64,000 nt of DNA from Isoperla grammatica (GCA_945910005.1 OX246738.1:22391686-22455685), one strand, 5' to 3'; shown: positions 24,712 to 36,440, counted from the first letter of the stretch. Numbers and translations: made by a program. Notes: generated by a model not told the origin, from the letters alone.

Positions 24712-24769
<58 letters not shown>
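24712..24769. repeat. (TA)n microsatellite
   Basis: About 28 perfect TA copies; self-complementary and able to extrude as a cruciform. Tyr-Ile repeats in open frames here are artefacts. Confidence 0.97.
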
Positions 24770-24771
<2 letters not shown>

Positions 24772-26430
24772 TTTCGCAGCGCCTGTTTTAATTATCCCTG
24801 CTTCAAGTGCGTATCTAGTTATACGGAGATTAATAGATAGGATTAAATTTAAATAGAGCTGCTGTTTGTTGACAGATAATCTTATCAGCCGTTCTATTCT
24901 TTCAGTAGAAATACAATCCTGCATGAAGCTTCTAGCCAACCTCTAGCTCTTGAACGTCGGCGCCTTCTATACAATGCCCGGAGATGTTAGTACGTGCCGG
25001 CTTCGATTGAAGCACAAGGCGGTGGGTTTTAGATTAAAATGTTCTACGGCCTCCAAGCAGTCAAGATGACTAGATAATGTGAGGCGGCTTAAACGGGGTT
25101 GCTTGTATTACTGGATATATATGGAGAGCCGAGATTCAGAAGACCTGGCTGGATTGACTTCATTAGACGAGACGAGAGAAGAAAGGATTCGTTCTGTTTC
25201 GTGGCTTTACGTTACGTTATCAACCGAGAAATAATTCACAGTTGTGCAGCTGCGGGAGACGTCGTTAAAAATTAACGACCTTCGTTTCTAGGTAGGGGAC
25301 AATAGGTTCTGCCGTGGTTTATGCAATTCTCGGTTATCTCTCGGAACAATCTAGTTATTTGCGGCAATGAATGAATGATACATCAACCATTGAACGTATA
25401 AACAATGCATAAAGGATTCCAAATACCAAACAGGGACAACTGTCATCTACGATCTCATTATCTGTACCCATGTTCTTAACCTTTATTTATTAATAGTCTA
25501 TTGATAGAACGAACATATTAAAAACATTGAATAATTTATTTATTACAATTAAATTTTAGAACATAAATGTCCCTACAGAATTTGTCGTTTTTCCGAGTCA
25601 GCTAAAATAAAAAGTTGTCAAACTGGCATATTGGTCGGATGAGTACAGTACACTTCTGCTTACCCTGGAATATATACAACGCAAATTTGAAACAGGAATA
25701 ATCGAATCTATAATTAAAATATCATTCGAAATATTTTTGGCAGAAATTATATAGTCTCAGTTCACAGTTGGATATGGTTATTTAATTTATGCTTCAAACA
25801 CTAATATCTTCTACCGCCGTTGGTTATTTCACAAGTTAATAACACGATCGGGTTCAAATGAAACTTTAAACCCACATGAAACTTTATAAAAATGAAACGG
25901 AATGTGTGCTTGTTAAAATGAAATTCAAAACGTCCCACACAGCAGGTATATACTATATACTGAACGTTAACTGGAGAGCTGGAACTCATTTCGTCTCTAT
26001 CACACCCTAAGTGGTGCAAACATCAAGTTAAGCCATAGAATCGATCAATCACGAACTAATTTGCACCAAAACCCTATTTACTTCAAAGACAAGCTGCCCG
26101 CGGACAACGTATGAAAAAACCGTGAAGCTATATAGCTCGATCGATCATGCGTTGTTAAAGCTACAATCATGTCTTTTGAATGTACAAAGGTATCAAAACC
26201 GTTCACATATGAATTTAAAAAATATTTTTGGTGGGAGTTCTATGAATACAGAAGGTTTCCACAGATTCGATAATGATGCAGAAACATTGCACCACTCCAC
26301 GAATTCAAAGAATACTGTAAATTCTAATGTTACAGTGCTTGAACTCTTATTTTGAGACACAGTTCTGCTTCAAAAACGACGCACACGAATTTAAAATATG
26401 TAAACATATCTGCGCGACCACCAAAATATA
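24770..26430. other. Gene-free stretch
   Basis: No recognised gene on either strand. Short open frames at 25801-26019 and 26122-26355 lack family motifs. Confidence 0.4.
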
Positions 26431-26530
26431 TAGATCATTACAATAATGATTGACCTAAGGCTAATAACAAGTTTATGCTCCAAAACATAGATCATTCCAA
26501 TAATGATTGACTTAAGGCTTATAGCAAGAA
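26431..26530 (+). repeat. 57-bp tandem duplication at array border
   Basis: TAGATCATTACAATAATGAT...GACCTAAGGCTAATAACAAG (from 26431) recurs from 26488 with small changes. It ends directly at the start of the ~147-bp satellite. Confidence 0.75.
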
Positions 26531-29130
26531 TGTGAACTATAATTCCAACGGCACTTATTAGCACTTACTCAGCACTAACTCTGGTGAAGGTTTGAGAGTT
26601 AGTGCTAACATGAGGGGGGGGCTGCGTGAAGTTAGCCCCCCCCCCCACAGTTTTTTATCAATAACTACAGTATTAGTGCAGCACAAACTATAATTCCAAC
26701 GGCACTTATTAGCACTAGCTCAGCACTAACTCTGGTGAAGGTTTGAGAGTTAGTGCTAACATGGGGGGGGCTGCGTGAAGTTAGCCCCCCCCACAGTTTT
26801 TTATCAATAACTACGGTATTAGTGCAGCACAAACTTTAATTCCAACGGCACTTATTAGCACTAACTCAGCACTAACTCTGGTGAAGGTTTCAGAGATAGT
26901 GCTAACATGGGGGGCTGCGTGAAGTTAGCCCCCCCCACAGTTTTTTATCAATTACTACAGTATTAGTGCAGCACAAACTATAATTCCAACGGCACTTATT
27001 AGCACTAACTCAGCACTAACTCTGGTGAAGGTTTGAGAGTTAGTGCTAACATGGGGGGGGCTGCGTGAAGTTAGCCCCCCCCCACAGTTTTTTATCAATA
27101 ACTACAGTATTAGTGCAGCACAAACTATAATTCCAACGGCACTTATTAGCACTAACTCAGCACAAACTCTGGTGAGGGTTTGAGAGTTAGTGCTAACATG
27201 GGGGGGGCTGCGTGAAGTTAGCCCCCCCCACAGTTTTTTATCAATAACTACAGTATTAGTGCAGCACAAACTATAATTCCAACGGCACTTATTAGCACTA
27301 ACTCAGCACTAACTCTGGTGAAGGTTTGAGAGTTAGTGCTAACATGGGGGGGGGGCTGCGTGAAGTTAGCCCCCCCCCACAGTTTTTTATCAATAACTAC
27401 AGTATTAGTGCAGCACAAACTATAATTCCAACGGCACTTATTAGCACTAGCTCAGCACTAACTCTGGTGAAGGTTTGAGAGTTAGTGCTAACATGGGGGG
27501 GGCTGCGTGAAGTTAGCCCCCCCCACAGTTTTTTATCAATAACTACGGTATTAGTGCAGCACAAACTTTAATTCCAACGGCACTTATTAGCACTAACTCA
27601 GCACTAACTCTGGTGAAGGTTTCAGAGATAGTGCTAACATGGGGGGGCTGCGTGAAGTTAGCCCCCCCCACAGTTTTTTATCAATTACTACAGTATTAGT
27701 GCAGCACAAACTATAATTCCAACGGCACTTATTAGCACTAACTCAGCACTAACTCTGGTGAAGGTTTGAGAGTTAGTGCTAACATGGGGGGGGCTGCGTG
27801 AAGTTAGCCCCCCCCGACAGTTTTTTATCAATAACTACAGTATTAGTGCAGCACAAACTATAATTCCAACGGCACTTATTAGCACTAACTCAGCACAAAC
27901 TCTGGTGAGGGTTTGAGAGTTAGTGCTAACATGGGGGGGGCTGCGTGAAGTTAGCCCCCCCCACAGTTTTTTATCAATAACTACAGTATTAGTGCAGCAC
28001 AAACTATAATTCCAACGGCACTTATTAGCACTAACTCAGCACTAACTCTGGTGAAGGTTTCAGAGATACTGCTAACATGGGGGGGCTGCGTGAAGTTAGC
28101 CCCCCCCCACAGTTTTTTATTAATAACTACGGTATTAGTGCAGCACAAACTATAATTCCAACGGCACTTATTAGCACTAACTCAGCACTAACTCTGGTGA
28201 AGGTTTCAGAGATACTGCTAACATGGGGGGGGCTGCGTGAAGTTAGCCCCCCCCCCCCACAGTTTTTTATTAATAACTACGGTATTAGTGCAGCACAAAC
28301 TTTAATTCCAACGGCACTTATTAGCACTAACTCAGCACTAACTCTGGTGAAGGTTTCAGAGATACTGCTAACATGGGGGGGGCTGCGTGAAGTTAGCCCC
28401 CCCCCCACAGTTTTTTATTAATAACTACGGTATTAGTGCAGCACAAACTTTAATTCCAACGGCACTTATTAGCACTTACTCAGCACTAACTCTGGTGAAG
28501 GTTTCAGAGATAGTGCTAACATGGGGGGGCTGCGTGAAGTTAGCCCCCCCCCCACAGTTTTTTATCAATTACTACAGTATGAGTGCAGCACAAACTATAA
28601 TTCCAACGGCACTTATTAGCACTAACTCAGCACTAACTCTGGTGAAGGTTTGAGAGTTAGTGCTAACATGGGGGGGGCTGCGTGAAGTTAGCCCCCCCCC
28701 ACAGTTTTTTATCAATAACAACAGTATTAGTGCAGCACAAACTATAATTCCAACGGCACTTATTAGCACTAACTCAGCACTAACTCTGGTGAAGGTTTGA
28801 GAGTTAGTGCTAACATGGGGGGGGCTGCGTGAAGTTAGCCCCCCCCACAGTTTTTTTATCAATAACTACGGTATTAGTGCAGCACAAACTATAATTCCAA
28901 CGGCACTTATTAGCACTAACTCAGCACTAACTCTGGTGAAGTTTTGAGAGTTTGTGCTAACATGGGGGGGGCTGCGTGAAGTTAGCCCCCCCCACAGTTT
29001 TTTATCAATAACTACAGTATGAGTGCAGCACAAACTATAATTCCAACGGCACTTATTAGCACTAACTCAGCACTAACTCTGGTGAAGTTTTGAGAGTTTG
29101 TGCTAACATGGGGGGGGCTAACTTCACGGA
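26531..29130 (+). repeat. ~147-bp satellite, 18 units, with G-run/C-run hairpins
   Basis: AATTCCAACGGCACTTATTA recurs at 26541, 26692, 26838, 26982 and so on to 29039. Spacing is 144-151 bp, varying mainly with G- and C-run length. Each unit holds AGCACTAACTC facing GAGTTAGTGCT, then G6-9 CTGCGTGAAGTTAG C6-11, a G:C stem around a short loop. A block of about five units (26692 onward) is repeated 732 bp later (27424 onward), shown by shared private variants: AGCACTAGCTC in the first unit and CACAAACTCTGGTGAGGG in the fourth. The last unit ends in the inverted hairpin orientation (G-run then CTAACTTCACGG). Pro-rich open frames are artefacts. Confidence 0.95.
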
Positions 29131-29303
29131 CCTAAATATATATAATGCTATAAAATATAAAGCAAACCAAAATATATCATTCCCTAAAAGATTTAGCGCT
29201 CTTTCTTGCAAATTCGTCTTCGTTCCAATAAATATTTTCTGTTTTTCAAATGTTCTTATTTAATTGTGAAATGTGTAGGCCTATTGCAGCAACACATTAC
29301 ATA

Positions 29304-29496
29304 AAGGCTGGTCCACACAGATTTTTAAGACATACGATTTAAGGTTTAGCGCGTAGTCGTAAAGTTGGATCATAGGAAACACGTACTGGCGTTCACACAA
29401 AGTTTTAGTTTTAAGACGTTGTTTTCATTGTTGTTTTTAAAACAACGTCTTAAAACCTTATGCATTATGTCTTCAAAATCTGTGTGGACCAGCCTT
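29304..29496. mobile_element. 193-bp MITE with 31-bp TIRs
   Basis: The ends are inverted copies over 31 bp with one mismatch (AAGGCTGGTCCACACAGA at 29304; mirrored to 29496). Inside is a perfect 18-bp hairpin: GTTTTAAGACGTTGTTTT at 29408-29425 and its complement at 29439-29456. It has no coding capacity. Target-site duplication is unclear, so the superfamily is not assigned. Confidence 0.9.
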
Positions 29497-29973
29497 AAGA
29501 AAATAAAAACATTCGAATAACTGGAAAATTTACTTATGCCTTTAACTTCAATGACCAGTTAAAGTGTTAAGTAAATTTAACTCTCAGGTAAGCCAAGTTT
29601 GGTGTATTTCTATTCGCCGTTGTCAAAGTGAAAACAATTTAGCTGAAAAGTAGATTTTAACTGGACATTGAAATACCGGACCTTAAACAAAGAAACTTTC
29701 TTAGAAAAAAGTACACATTTTTGTTTACATTTTATAATTTTGTTTTGTTTTCCATATTGCATTAATTTTAACTGAAATGCGTATCTGGGGTTCCTCAGGG
29801 CAGGGAGACGTACAGTAACTCTACTCTCACACAAACATCTCGTGCATCACATACTTCACTAAAGTGTAGCAACCCTTCACCACTGACCTCGACTGAATAA
29901 GGTTCCAGTTGCCACCACCAGTCGCGCATCCGAGCTACAAGGGGTGCAAGGGTATACGATTACACTGCAATAT
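29497..29973. other. Gene-free stretch
   Basis: No recognised gene. Around 29760-29960 the sequence is more GC-balanced but shows no protein motif. Confidence 0.35.
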
Positions 29974-30845
29974 AGGGTGTATTCATACAATGTGCATGGT
30001 GGCCATACCGGGTGCCACATTGGCATTTGATTGGTAGTTCATTGTTACAATGTTTCTGTTGGCGTTTGGTTCAACTTCAAGAGTTCTCTATGTTAGTTTG
30101 CTATTCGGCACTAAATGTTGCAGATATGATCTCTGGCGGCGAAATCGTGAAGTAATAGTTAGAGGGCAACAGAGCCGCTGGATGTCATTTGTCAGTGTCA
30201 TTTGTCATTGTTTATATGAGAATGGCAACGATTCCAAAGAAACATAAGCGATATTGTTGCGTCAGTGAATATCCAGCTTTCGCTGGTAGCGTTTTGTATT
30301 CAAGATGCCTTTGATATTATGGGGATTTTGGATCAGGGGACATACCAAGTATCCGAAGGTCCGAAGTTCATGTTCTGATCATAATGTGAATTAACCACAT
30401 GCAATTAAAAGGCCAACGATTAACACTGCCTCTCTTTCATTGAGGTTCCTTTGGGCTCTATTTGCTTTCAAATATATGTATATTTCAGAATAAAGTTAAA
30501 AACTTACTTTGCGCAATAACATGTTTAGGCGGATCCATGCTCTCCTGGCAGTTTGTTACCCTCTAACTGTCAGCCATGTTGCGCAGCAGTGGTGCTATCT
30601 CTTGACACATTTAGTGTCGAATTATGACTGAAAAGCAACATGAACCGCAAACTTTGTTTTTCCTGTCCATTCGTTTTGTGGTTTACAATGGCAGATATAA
30701 TCATTTTCGTAAACTTTATCGAGGACATACATTTTAAAATTCTCATTTTCATGGTAAGCATATTCGTCTTCTATTGACAACTCAAATGTCAACACAACAC
30801 ACAGTTTGATTGTGACGTCACGTGAATATTATCTATTATATGACA
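29974..30845 (+). repeat. Dispersed repeat family X, copy B
   Basis: It matches 6559-7095 in order: GGTGGCCATACCGGGTGCCA near 29998, then AAATTCTCATTTTC, GGTAAGCATATTC and CTCAAATGTCAACA near 30735-30800, then CACGTGAATA. It has about 330 bp more interior than copy A. A short open frame from 30222 (MATIPKKHKRYCCV...) stops after about 31 codons and may be a decayed element gene. Confidence 0.65.
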
Positions 30846-31080
30846 GCGTGTTTGTAAATAAATCTCAACACTTCCTCATTTAAAGTAAATTTATGACTGT
30901 AGAAACGATTATTTAATGTTTGTGTTACACAATCTTTTATGTCTAATCTCCCCACCTCACTTGCCGCTCCAAAAAGATATTAAATTATGAATAAATATAA
31001 TTGGTGATTGAAACTTCAAAAAGGGCTCAAATATTATGCTTCACGGCAAGCCCATTCAATGTTATTAAAAATTAAAACTT

Positions 31081-31107
31081 GTTGTAGGCTTTCGCGGCCC
31101 GAGTCAA
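31081..31107 (+). repeat. Dispersed motif next to the 31.1-kb hairpin
   Basis: GTTGTAGGCTTTCGCGGCCC-GAGTCAA recurs at 36314-36340 as GTCGTAGGCTTGCGCGGCCT-GAGTCAA. At both places a strong hairpin follows (directly here, about 100 bp away there), suggesting one element family. Confidence 0.6.
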
Positions 31108-31111
31108 TATT

Positions 31112-31224
31112 AATAATTCTTGGCTGTCGGGTGTCGCCGCGTCTGTCGTTTATTAAAACCTAAAAAATAGGGGAGGTTTTAATAAACGACAGACGCGGCG
31201 ACACCCGACAGCCAAGAATTATTA
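31112..31224. repeat. Perfect ~51-bp-arm hairpin
   Basis: The arms 31112-31161 and 31174-31224 are exact inverted copies over about 50 bp, including TTGGCTGTCGGGTGTCGCCG and CGTCTGTCGTTTATTAAAAC, with a 12-nt AT-rich loop. Absence of mismatches implies a recent origin or ongoing correction. No coding content. Confidence 0.93.
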
Positions 31225-31457
31225 TTATTAAAAATTGTTGTAGCGATCGGTATGAAATACCAAAATGAAGTCTTATTGATGGTTTTCACGAACTTAGACT
31301 ATGTGGGTGACGGCCATCTTGGTGATATGTGAGTAGGCGCCTTGACCCCTAAACCACCGGCGCATTAGTGGACGAACTGCAACTATTATACATTATTCTT
31401 TGAGTTGACCAGTCACACACAACAACCATGCAGGCTTGAGCGGGAATTTAATTGAAA

Positions 31458-31549
31458 TGAATATTTAGTGGACAGACTCTCGTGGGTGTTTTTAATTTCA
31501 GGATTTCACAACAAATCCACGACGAGAGTGTTAGTCCAATAAATATTCA
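31458..31549. repeat. Imperfect inverted repeat
   Basis: TGAATATTTAGTGGACAGAC...TCTCGTGG (31458-31485) faces CCACGACGAGAGTG...GTCCAATAAATATTCA (31517-31549). The arms are about 28-33 bp with an indel; a MITE-like remnant. Confidence 0.65.
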
Positions 31550-32030
31550 TCAACATTGATTAGTAAGGCAATTTGTGATTTTCATCTTTAATTCATAGGT
31601 ATTTTTAATCTATGCAAATATGACCGCTGGGATGTCACTTGTAAGCTTTATGAATAAGGGCAGAAATTTGAAAGGACTGGTTTTGTTAATTTTTCTTCGT
31701 CAATGTTATCTCGATTGTTTCATGAGTTGTTGATTACAATCAGAAAACAATATGAGAAGAGGGAAATATAAAGTTAGGGAACTTGCACTTAACTTTCTAA
31801 TGGGATTTTTAAAATCTGTACACGATATTAACTGATATTATGTCTTTACAATTTAAAAATCGAGTCATTCTACCCCTCAAAATAATAGTTTCAGTTGCGT
31901 TCACTCTTTTGGCGCGAAAAAACGGCCGCCGCCATGATGAATCGCTAGTGACGTTACATGATAGTAGTCTGCCGGTGTCGCGCAGTCGACTGCACGCGTT
32001 CGCCCACACCGCTCATCGAACATTGTGCAC

Positions 32031-32261
32031 TATGGAGACCAAAACATCTTCTGGCGCTTACAAGTGGTGCATAGTACCCATGTGTATACTAACACAAGTG
32101 TAAAGACTCCAGAGAAGATATTTGTGTGTGTGCCAAAAAACAATAAACGACGAAGACAGTGGTTGGAAGCAGCGAGACGAGATGTCAGTAAGAACCCTAT
32201 ATTAATGACATCGATGTTGTTTTGCTGCCAAGATCATTTCAATGTGTTTTATTTTAGATAA
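32031..32261 (+). pseudogene. THAP-domain fragment, frameshifted
   Basis: From ATG 32031 the frame reads METKTSSGAYKWCIVPMC, then stops at TAA 32101-32103. The overlapping frame continues directly TNTSVKTPEKIFVCVPKN, then KRRRQWLEAARRDVSKN and LFCCQDHFN. Together these give the C2CH THAP zinc finger: CxxxxC after KW, the invariant Pro in KTPEK, the Trp in RRQWL, and CxxH in CQDHF. The join needs removal of two bases (AT) after TGT near 32075. After HFN the frame ends VFYFR-stop, so the C-terminal part of the domain is missing. THAP domains bind DNA and occur in P-element transposases and many expanded insect genes. GC-rich upstream DNA (31910-32030, with GGCCGCCGCCATGATG) looks promoter-like, and AATAAA lies near 32393. 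Confidence 0.82.
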
Positions 32262-32952
32262 GATAATGAACTCAGTCTAGGGATTGGAAGGATAAACGTT
32301 TAAGCGTGTAGTGGTGGGTTAGAGGTTATTAAATTTGTCACAGGGTTAGCAACTGTAATCACAGTATAATGTGCTGTAATTCAAGTTTTAAATAAATAAA
32401 GAGGAATATAATAAAAATTTTAATTTAACATCTGCTTGATCCATACACTAAGTATTGTTTACATTCACAATGTTTTGGGTAGGCATCTGTAGGGAGGGGG
32501 GAGGGGGAAGTGTCCATGACCCTCATTCATCCAAGCTCTCGACTATCAACAAGACTTCAAGTGTCTTCTTTGCAGCTGTGAGGGAGTACAAGGTCAAGGG
32601 ATCATTTAAGAAGTGTTGGGACTACTAAACCAGCTCGATATCGTCACGAAATCTCCCTTTCGAAATGCCACTCAATACGACATGGAATTTCGGGGGGGGG
32701 GGGGGGGGGTGGGGGGGGGGAGGTATTACTATGTACATATTTTACATATTATTTAGTATTACAAAATCAATCATGATGGGATTTGGTTTGGACTTCGGCG
32801 ATAAATAATAAATAATTAACAAATCGGAATAATGACGACAAAATTAATGTATGTATTGTAAGGAACATTGTATTTTATATATAATTTTTTATTGTATAAA
32901 ATAAATATGATCGTGAGTATAAAAACAACAAATTATGTGGTAAGACACTAGG
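32262..32952. other. Gene-free stretch with G-homopolymer
   Basis: Between the THAP fragment and the minus-strand fragment no other coding sequence is seen. Positions 32692-32723 are G18-T-G10, a strong quadruplex former and a likely assembly-sensitive site. Confidence 0.5.
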
Positions 32953-33113
32953 CTAAAAGAAGTCAAGAAAATATGTGTGACTGGCATTATTCTTCACACC
33001 CCGTAACTCTGCTCCAGTGAACTGATCATTTCTCGCCAAGAAATTCGCCACCATAAACCATCTATCTGCGGTAAATTTGTGCTGTTGGCCTTTGTAAAGC
33101 CTCCGTCTGTCAT
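32953..33113 (-). pseudogene. Frameshifted N-terminus resembling arthropod SWIM/YqaJ-type proteins
   Basis: From ATG at 33113 the minus strand reads MTDGGFTKANSTNLPQID. After a one-base frame change it continues FMVANFLARNDQFTGAELRG and VKNNASHTYFLDFF, to a stop at 32953. This leader pattern (GGF-ANS-NLP-ID-FMV-FL...F-AE-RGVK) is one I associate with large uncharacterised arthropod proteins carrying SWIM and YqaJ-exonuclease domains, some with an N-terminal THAP domain. That assignment is from memory and moderate. The usual continuation after RGVK is absent. GC-rich DNA just upstream (33180-33285) fits a promoter or 5' UTR. It converges with the THAP fragment at 32031-32261, so the two may come from related mobile gene families. 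Confidence 0.45.
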
Positions 33114-34455
33114 TTTAGTTCATGCAATACGAGCTACTGATAACAACACGACGTTGGGCGTGAATGATCGCTTATCATGCACTGAAACACAGCTGTAGCA
33201 GTCGCGCGCTCGCAGGCCAAACCATCATACTGCGTCACAGAGGCCGCCGACCAACCAGCGCGCGTTTCTTCGCGGCAAGAGGAAATTCAAATAAATGTGA
33301 TATTCAATTCATTATTAGACCCGTTCAATAATAATAATAAAAAAAAAAACTTTTGCAAATGCAATTGTTGGACACCAGACTATAAAACTAAGTACTTGTT
33401 ACACTAAAAAAAATCGTATGCATGTTCCCTATACGCAATAGTTTACCAACCCAGGAATAAAGACCCGCTAAATATTTATTCTAGGACTAACTTGGTTTCT
33501 CCATGGCAACCAAGGCGGAATGCAGAGTCGAGATAAGTATGTGATTTGTTTATTGTTGCCATGGTGTTTGTTCTTCTTATGGAAAGTAGCACGTAATAAA
33601 ACAATTCCATAGCAACAAATCCTGTTCTTAACTTAACACTTGACTATGCATACGACCCCTAAGCGTTGTTTATAATACCAGGCCTAATATGAGCAATATT
33701 TAATGAAACAACGTAATGGAGTATGCCCCTACGAGTTATTTACTCGCTGTTAGCGCCGCATAATCGGTCGCGAGGATTAGGAAGTAACTAACCAATACAT
33801 TAACTGAAGCGTAACATTAAATATGTAACATATTTCCCGGTTTTAATGCTAAATTAAACACTGAGATAATTACGTGTTTATTGATGTAATATAAACAAAT
33901 TGGTATCGTATATTCACGAAAATATGATTTTCAATTAAACAAGGAGTGCAAAATAAATATTGACATAGTATGATATTACTACATTGAAGCAATTAAGCAT
34001 CGTGTGTTTGAATGATATAATGAATATTTCCAATGTTCCATCTGGTTTAAAAATAAAATATTTTTTTAATAATTTAATTTAATTTATTTATTGTTGAAAT
34101 GTATAATGAGAGCACATTGGTTGTCTGTGATAGAAGTGTTTATTTTATCACACATGATCATACAAAAGCTATGGCTGCAGAGACCAATAAAGGTTGTTAT
34201 TATTATCAATACATTTATACAATTAAATGTAATATTCACTATACGTGATAATATAAATTTAATTTTCTGAATTTCCTTCCAAAATATCAAACGCATGTTG
34301 CGTTACGTCTATATTATCGCAATCATAATATTCTGTACGATCAGGGGTGACAGATGAAGATGAAGGACCATTACAATACCATGCCTTACGCAGGATTAGA
34401 GCAGACAAACACATACATAGCGGTGTAAGGGGTATTACACCTAGTTAGTTTTCTT
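33114..34455. other. Gene-free stretch
   Basis: It holds a GC-rich, CpG-containing patch at 33180-33285 upstream of the fragment above, and two GTTGCCATGG sites (33501-33510 minus, 33555-33564 plus). The rest is AT-rich, with no gene recognised. Confidence 0.4.
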
Positions 34456-34580
34456 GGCCCTTATTCCAGAACAGATTTAGGCGGTTGAGGAGCCGGTTGT
34501 AAAGTTACGCCCCTTATTCACGGTCCGTAAACCGGGTACAGGTTGCAACCGGTTGAAACTATCGTACTGGAATAAGGGCC
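34456..34580. mobile_element. 125-bp MITE with 14-bp perfect TIRs
   Basis: GGCCCTTATTCCAG at 34456-34469 is exactly mirrored by CTGGAATAAGGGCC at 34567-34580. The interior contains a second inverted pair (GCCGGTTGTAA / TTGCAACCGG). It is short and non-coding. Confidence 0.88.
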
Positions 34581-34660
34581 CTGAAGTAGCATGTATTCTT
34601 TTCATTTATATAGTGTTACTGAATTTTGTATTATTTGTACCTGTATTATTTTTTTGAAAA

Positions 34661-34693
34661 GAATAAAATAAAAATTGAATTGAAAAAAAAAAA
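34661..34693 (+). repeat. Possible non-LTR retrotransposon 3' tail
   Basis: AATAAAATAAAAATTGAATTG followed by A11 resembles the A-rich 3' terminus of a LINE. No open frame for reverse transcriptase precedes it, so this would be a severely 5'-truncated copy. Confidence 0.3.
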
Positions 34694-34980
34694 TTGAAGT
34701 GTGTTATATCTAGTACCATACATGTGCGTCGTACAGTAGGTCTGGTATACTTCTACGAAAAGTGTATATTACATTTATTAGTTTATTATATTGTAAAGAA
34801 TTATTGACTAGTTTTGAGTTCGCGTTCTTTATACAAACTATTGAGATGCTAAATTTTTAAAATAACTTTGTGTCTTAAGTAATTATTAGCACTAACTTAC
34901 CTAATAAGAAATAAATTTAAACCAACGTACGGTTTGATACATTAATACATTACAGTATTTTAGCTCCCAATTAGCGCCTA

Positions 34981-35339
<359 letters not shown>

Positions 35340-36440
35340 CGACTGTATGTCTGTCTGGCAGTCTAGCCGATGGAGTCACTGAACTGCATCAAAGGCACTG
35401 TTTAGAGATGTCACAACGTGCATGCCGCACAACCGTTGCCTTTTATTGTTCCGTGGTTTAGCAGGAGGGGATGCGAGTTCCACGTAATTCTAGAAGGCTT
35501 TCATGCAAATTAGCATATGAAATGAGTGCTACTTCGCGTGTCTGAAAGTGTACAAGCTCTCCTCATCCCCTTGGTTCAGTCGGGTGGTGCAAATGAAAGA
35601 ACATCCCGTGGCCAAGGAGATATAAATCTACCATCTCTCTTGCGATATTGCTTTCTGACTGAGCGTTTTATTTCTTCACTACAGGGAGAAGACCGGCCTT
35701 CACAATTCTGATTTGTGTTAGTAACAAAGGTAGCGGAAGAAAGAGTAAGTAAGGTTTTATTAAAGTCCACCTTGTAAGGTCGTAAATAAATGTTCTGTCT
35801 GTTTGAGTGGATACACATTTCTCAAACATTTTTCTCATTTATGAATGTATTATTATTGATGCAACGTTTAGGTAGCTGACAATGCATATTTATTTAAACA
35901 TATAGAAATCAACAACTTAAAAAAAGTTGGTTACTTAGCCTTATTTTACATAGAGTTAGATTTCTACTTTATTCGCTAGATATTCAATGAAGTGAGTTTG
36001 AAAAAATAGGGTAGGGGTGGTTTCATTTATGAGCTGACGGGGATTTTGATGATGTCGATATGTTATACACTAGTTGCAAGAGGTTTGTTCAACAATATGA
36101 TTTTTGAACAGTCATTTTGCATTGCAAAGAAACTTAATTTGAAGTTGGTTGTATTATATATTTTTTGGTTTAAATAATTATAATAATAATAATACATAAT
36201 CATATATAATTCCCCCCACCTCCTCCAACATCGTTATACAAAGTAATAATTTTGTTTGTAGAAGATATGGGCATTGATGGTTTCATTATGTATTATAAAT
36301 GTATTTTATCACTGTCGTAGGCTTGCGCGGCCTGAGTCAAGATGCACAATTTCTTAAATTAATGTATTTTATACTGACGAGAAGCTATACGCATGTTGTC
36401 ATCTGCGTGCAATGGTCAGATATAAATCTATATTATGTAT
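35340..36440. other. Gene-free stretch
   Basis: No recognised gene. 36314-36340 carries the motif shared with 31081-31107. Confidence 0.4.

Noticed and set aside
24603..24939. Tyr-Ile repeat frames on both strands
   Set aside because: They are caused by the TA microsatellite at 24712-24769.
28077..28862. Pro-rich frames on both strands (SPPPQFFINNYG...)
   Set aside because: They are produced by C-runs and the 147-bp satellite; length varies with homopolymer length.
30222..30317. Possible THAP start (MATIPKKHKRYCCV)
   Set aside because: It stops after about 31 codons; no PxxC, Trp or CxxH follows in any frame, so the resemblance is only to the first residues.
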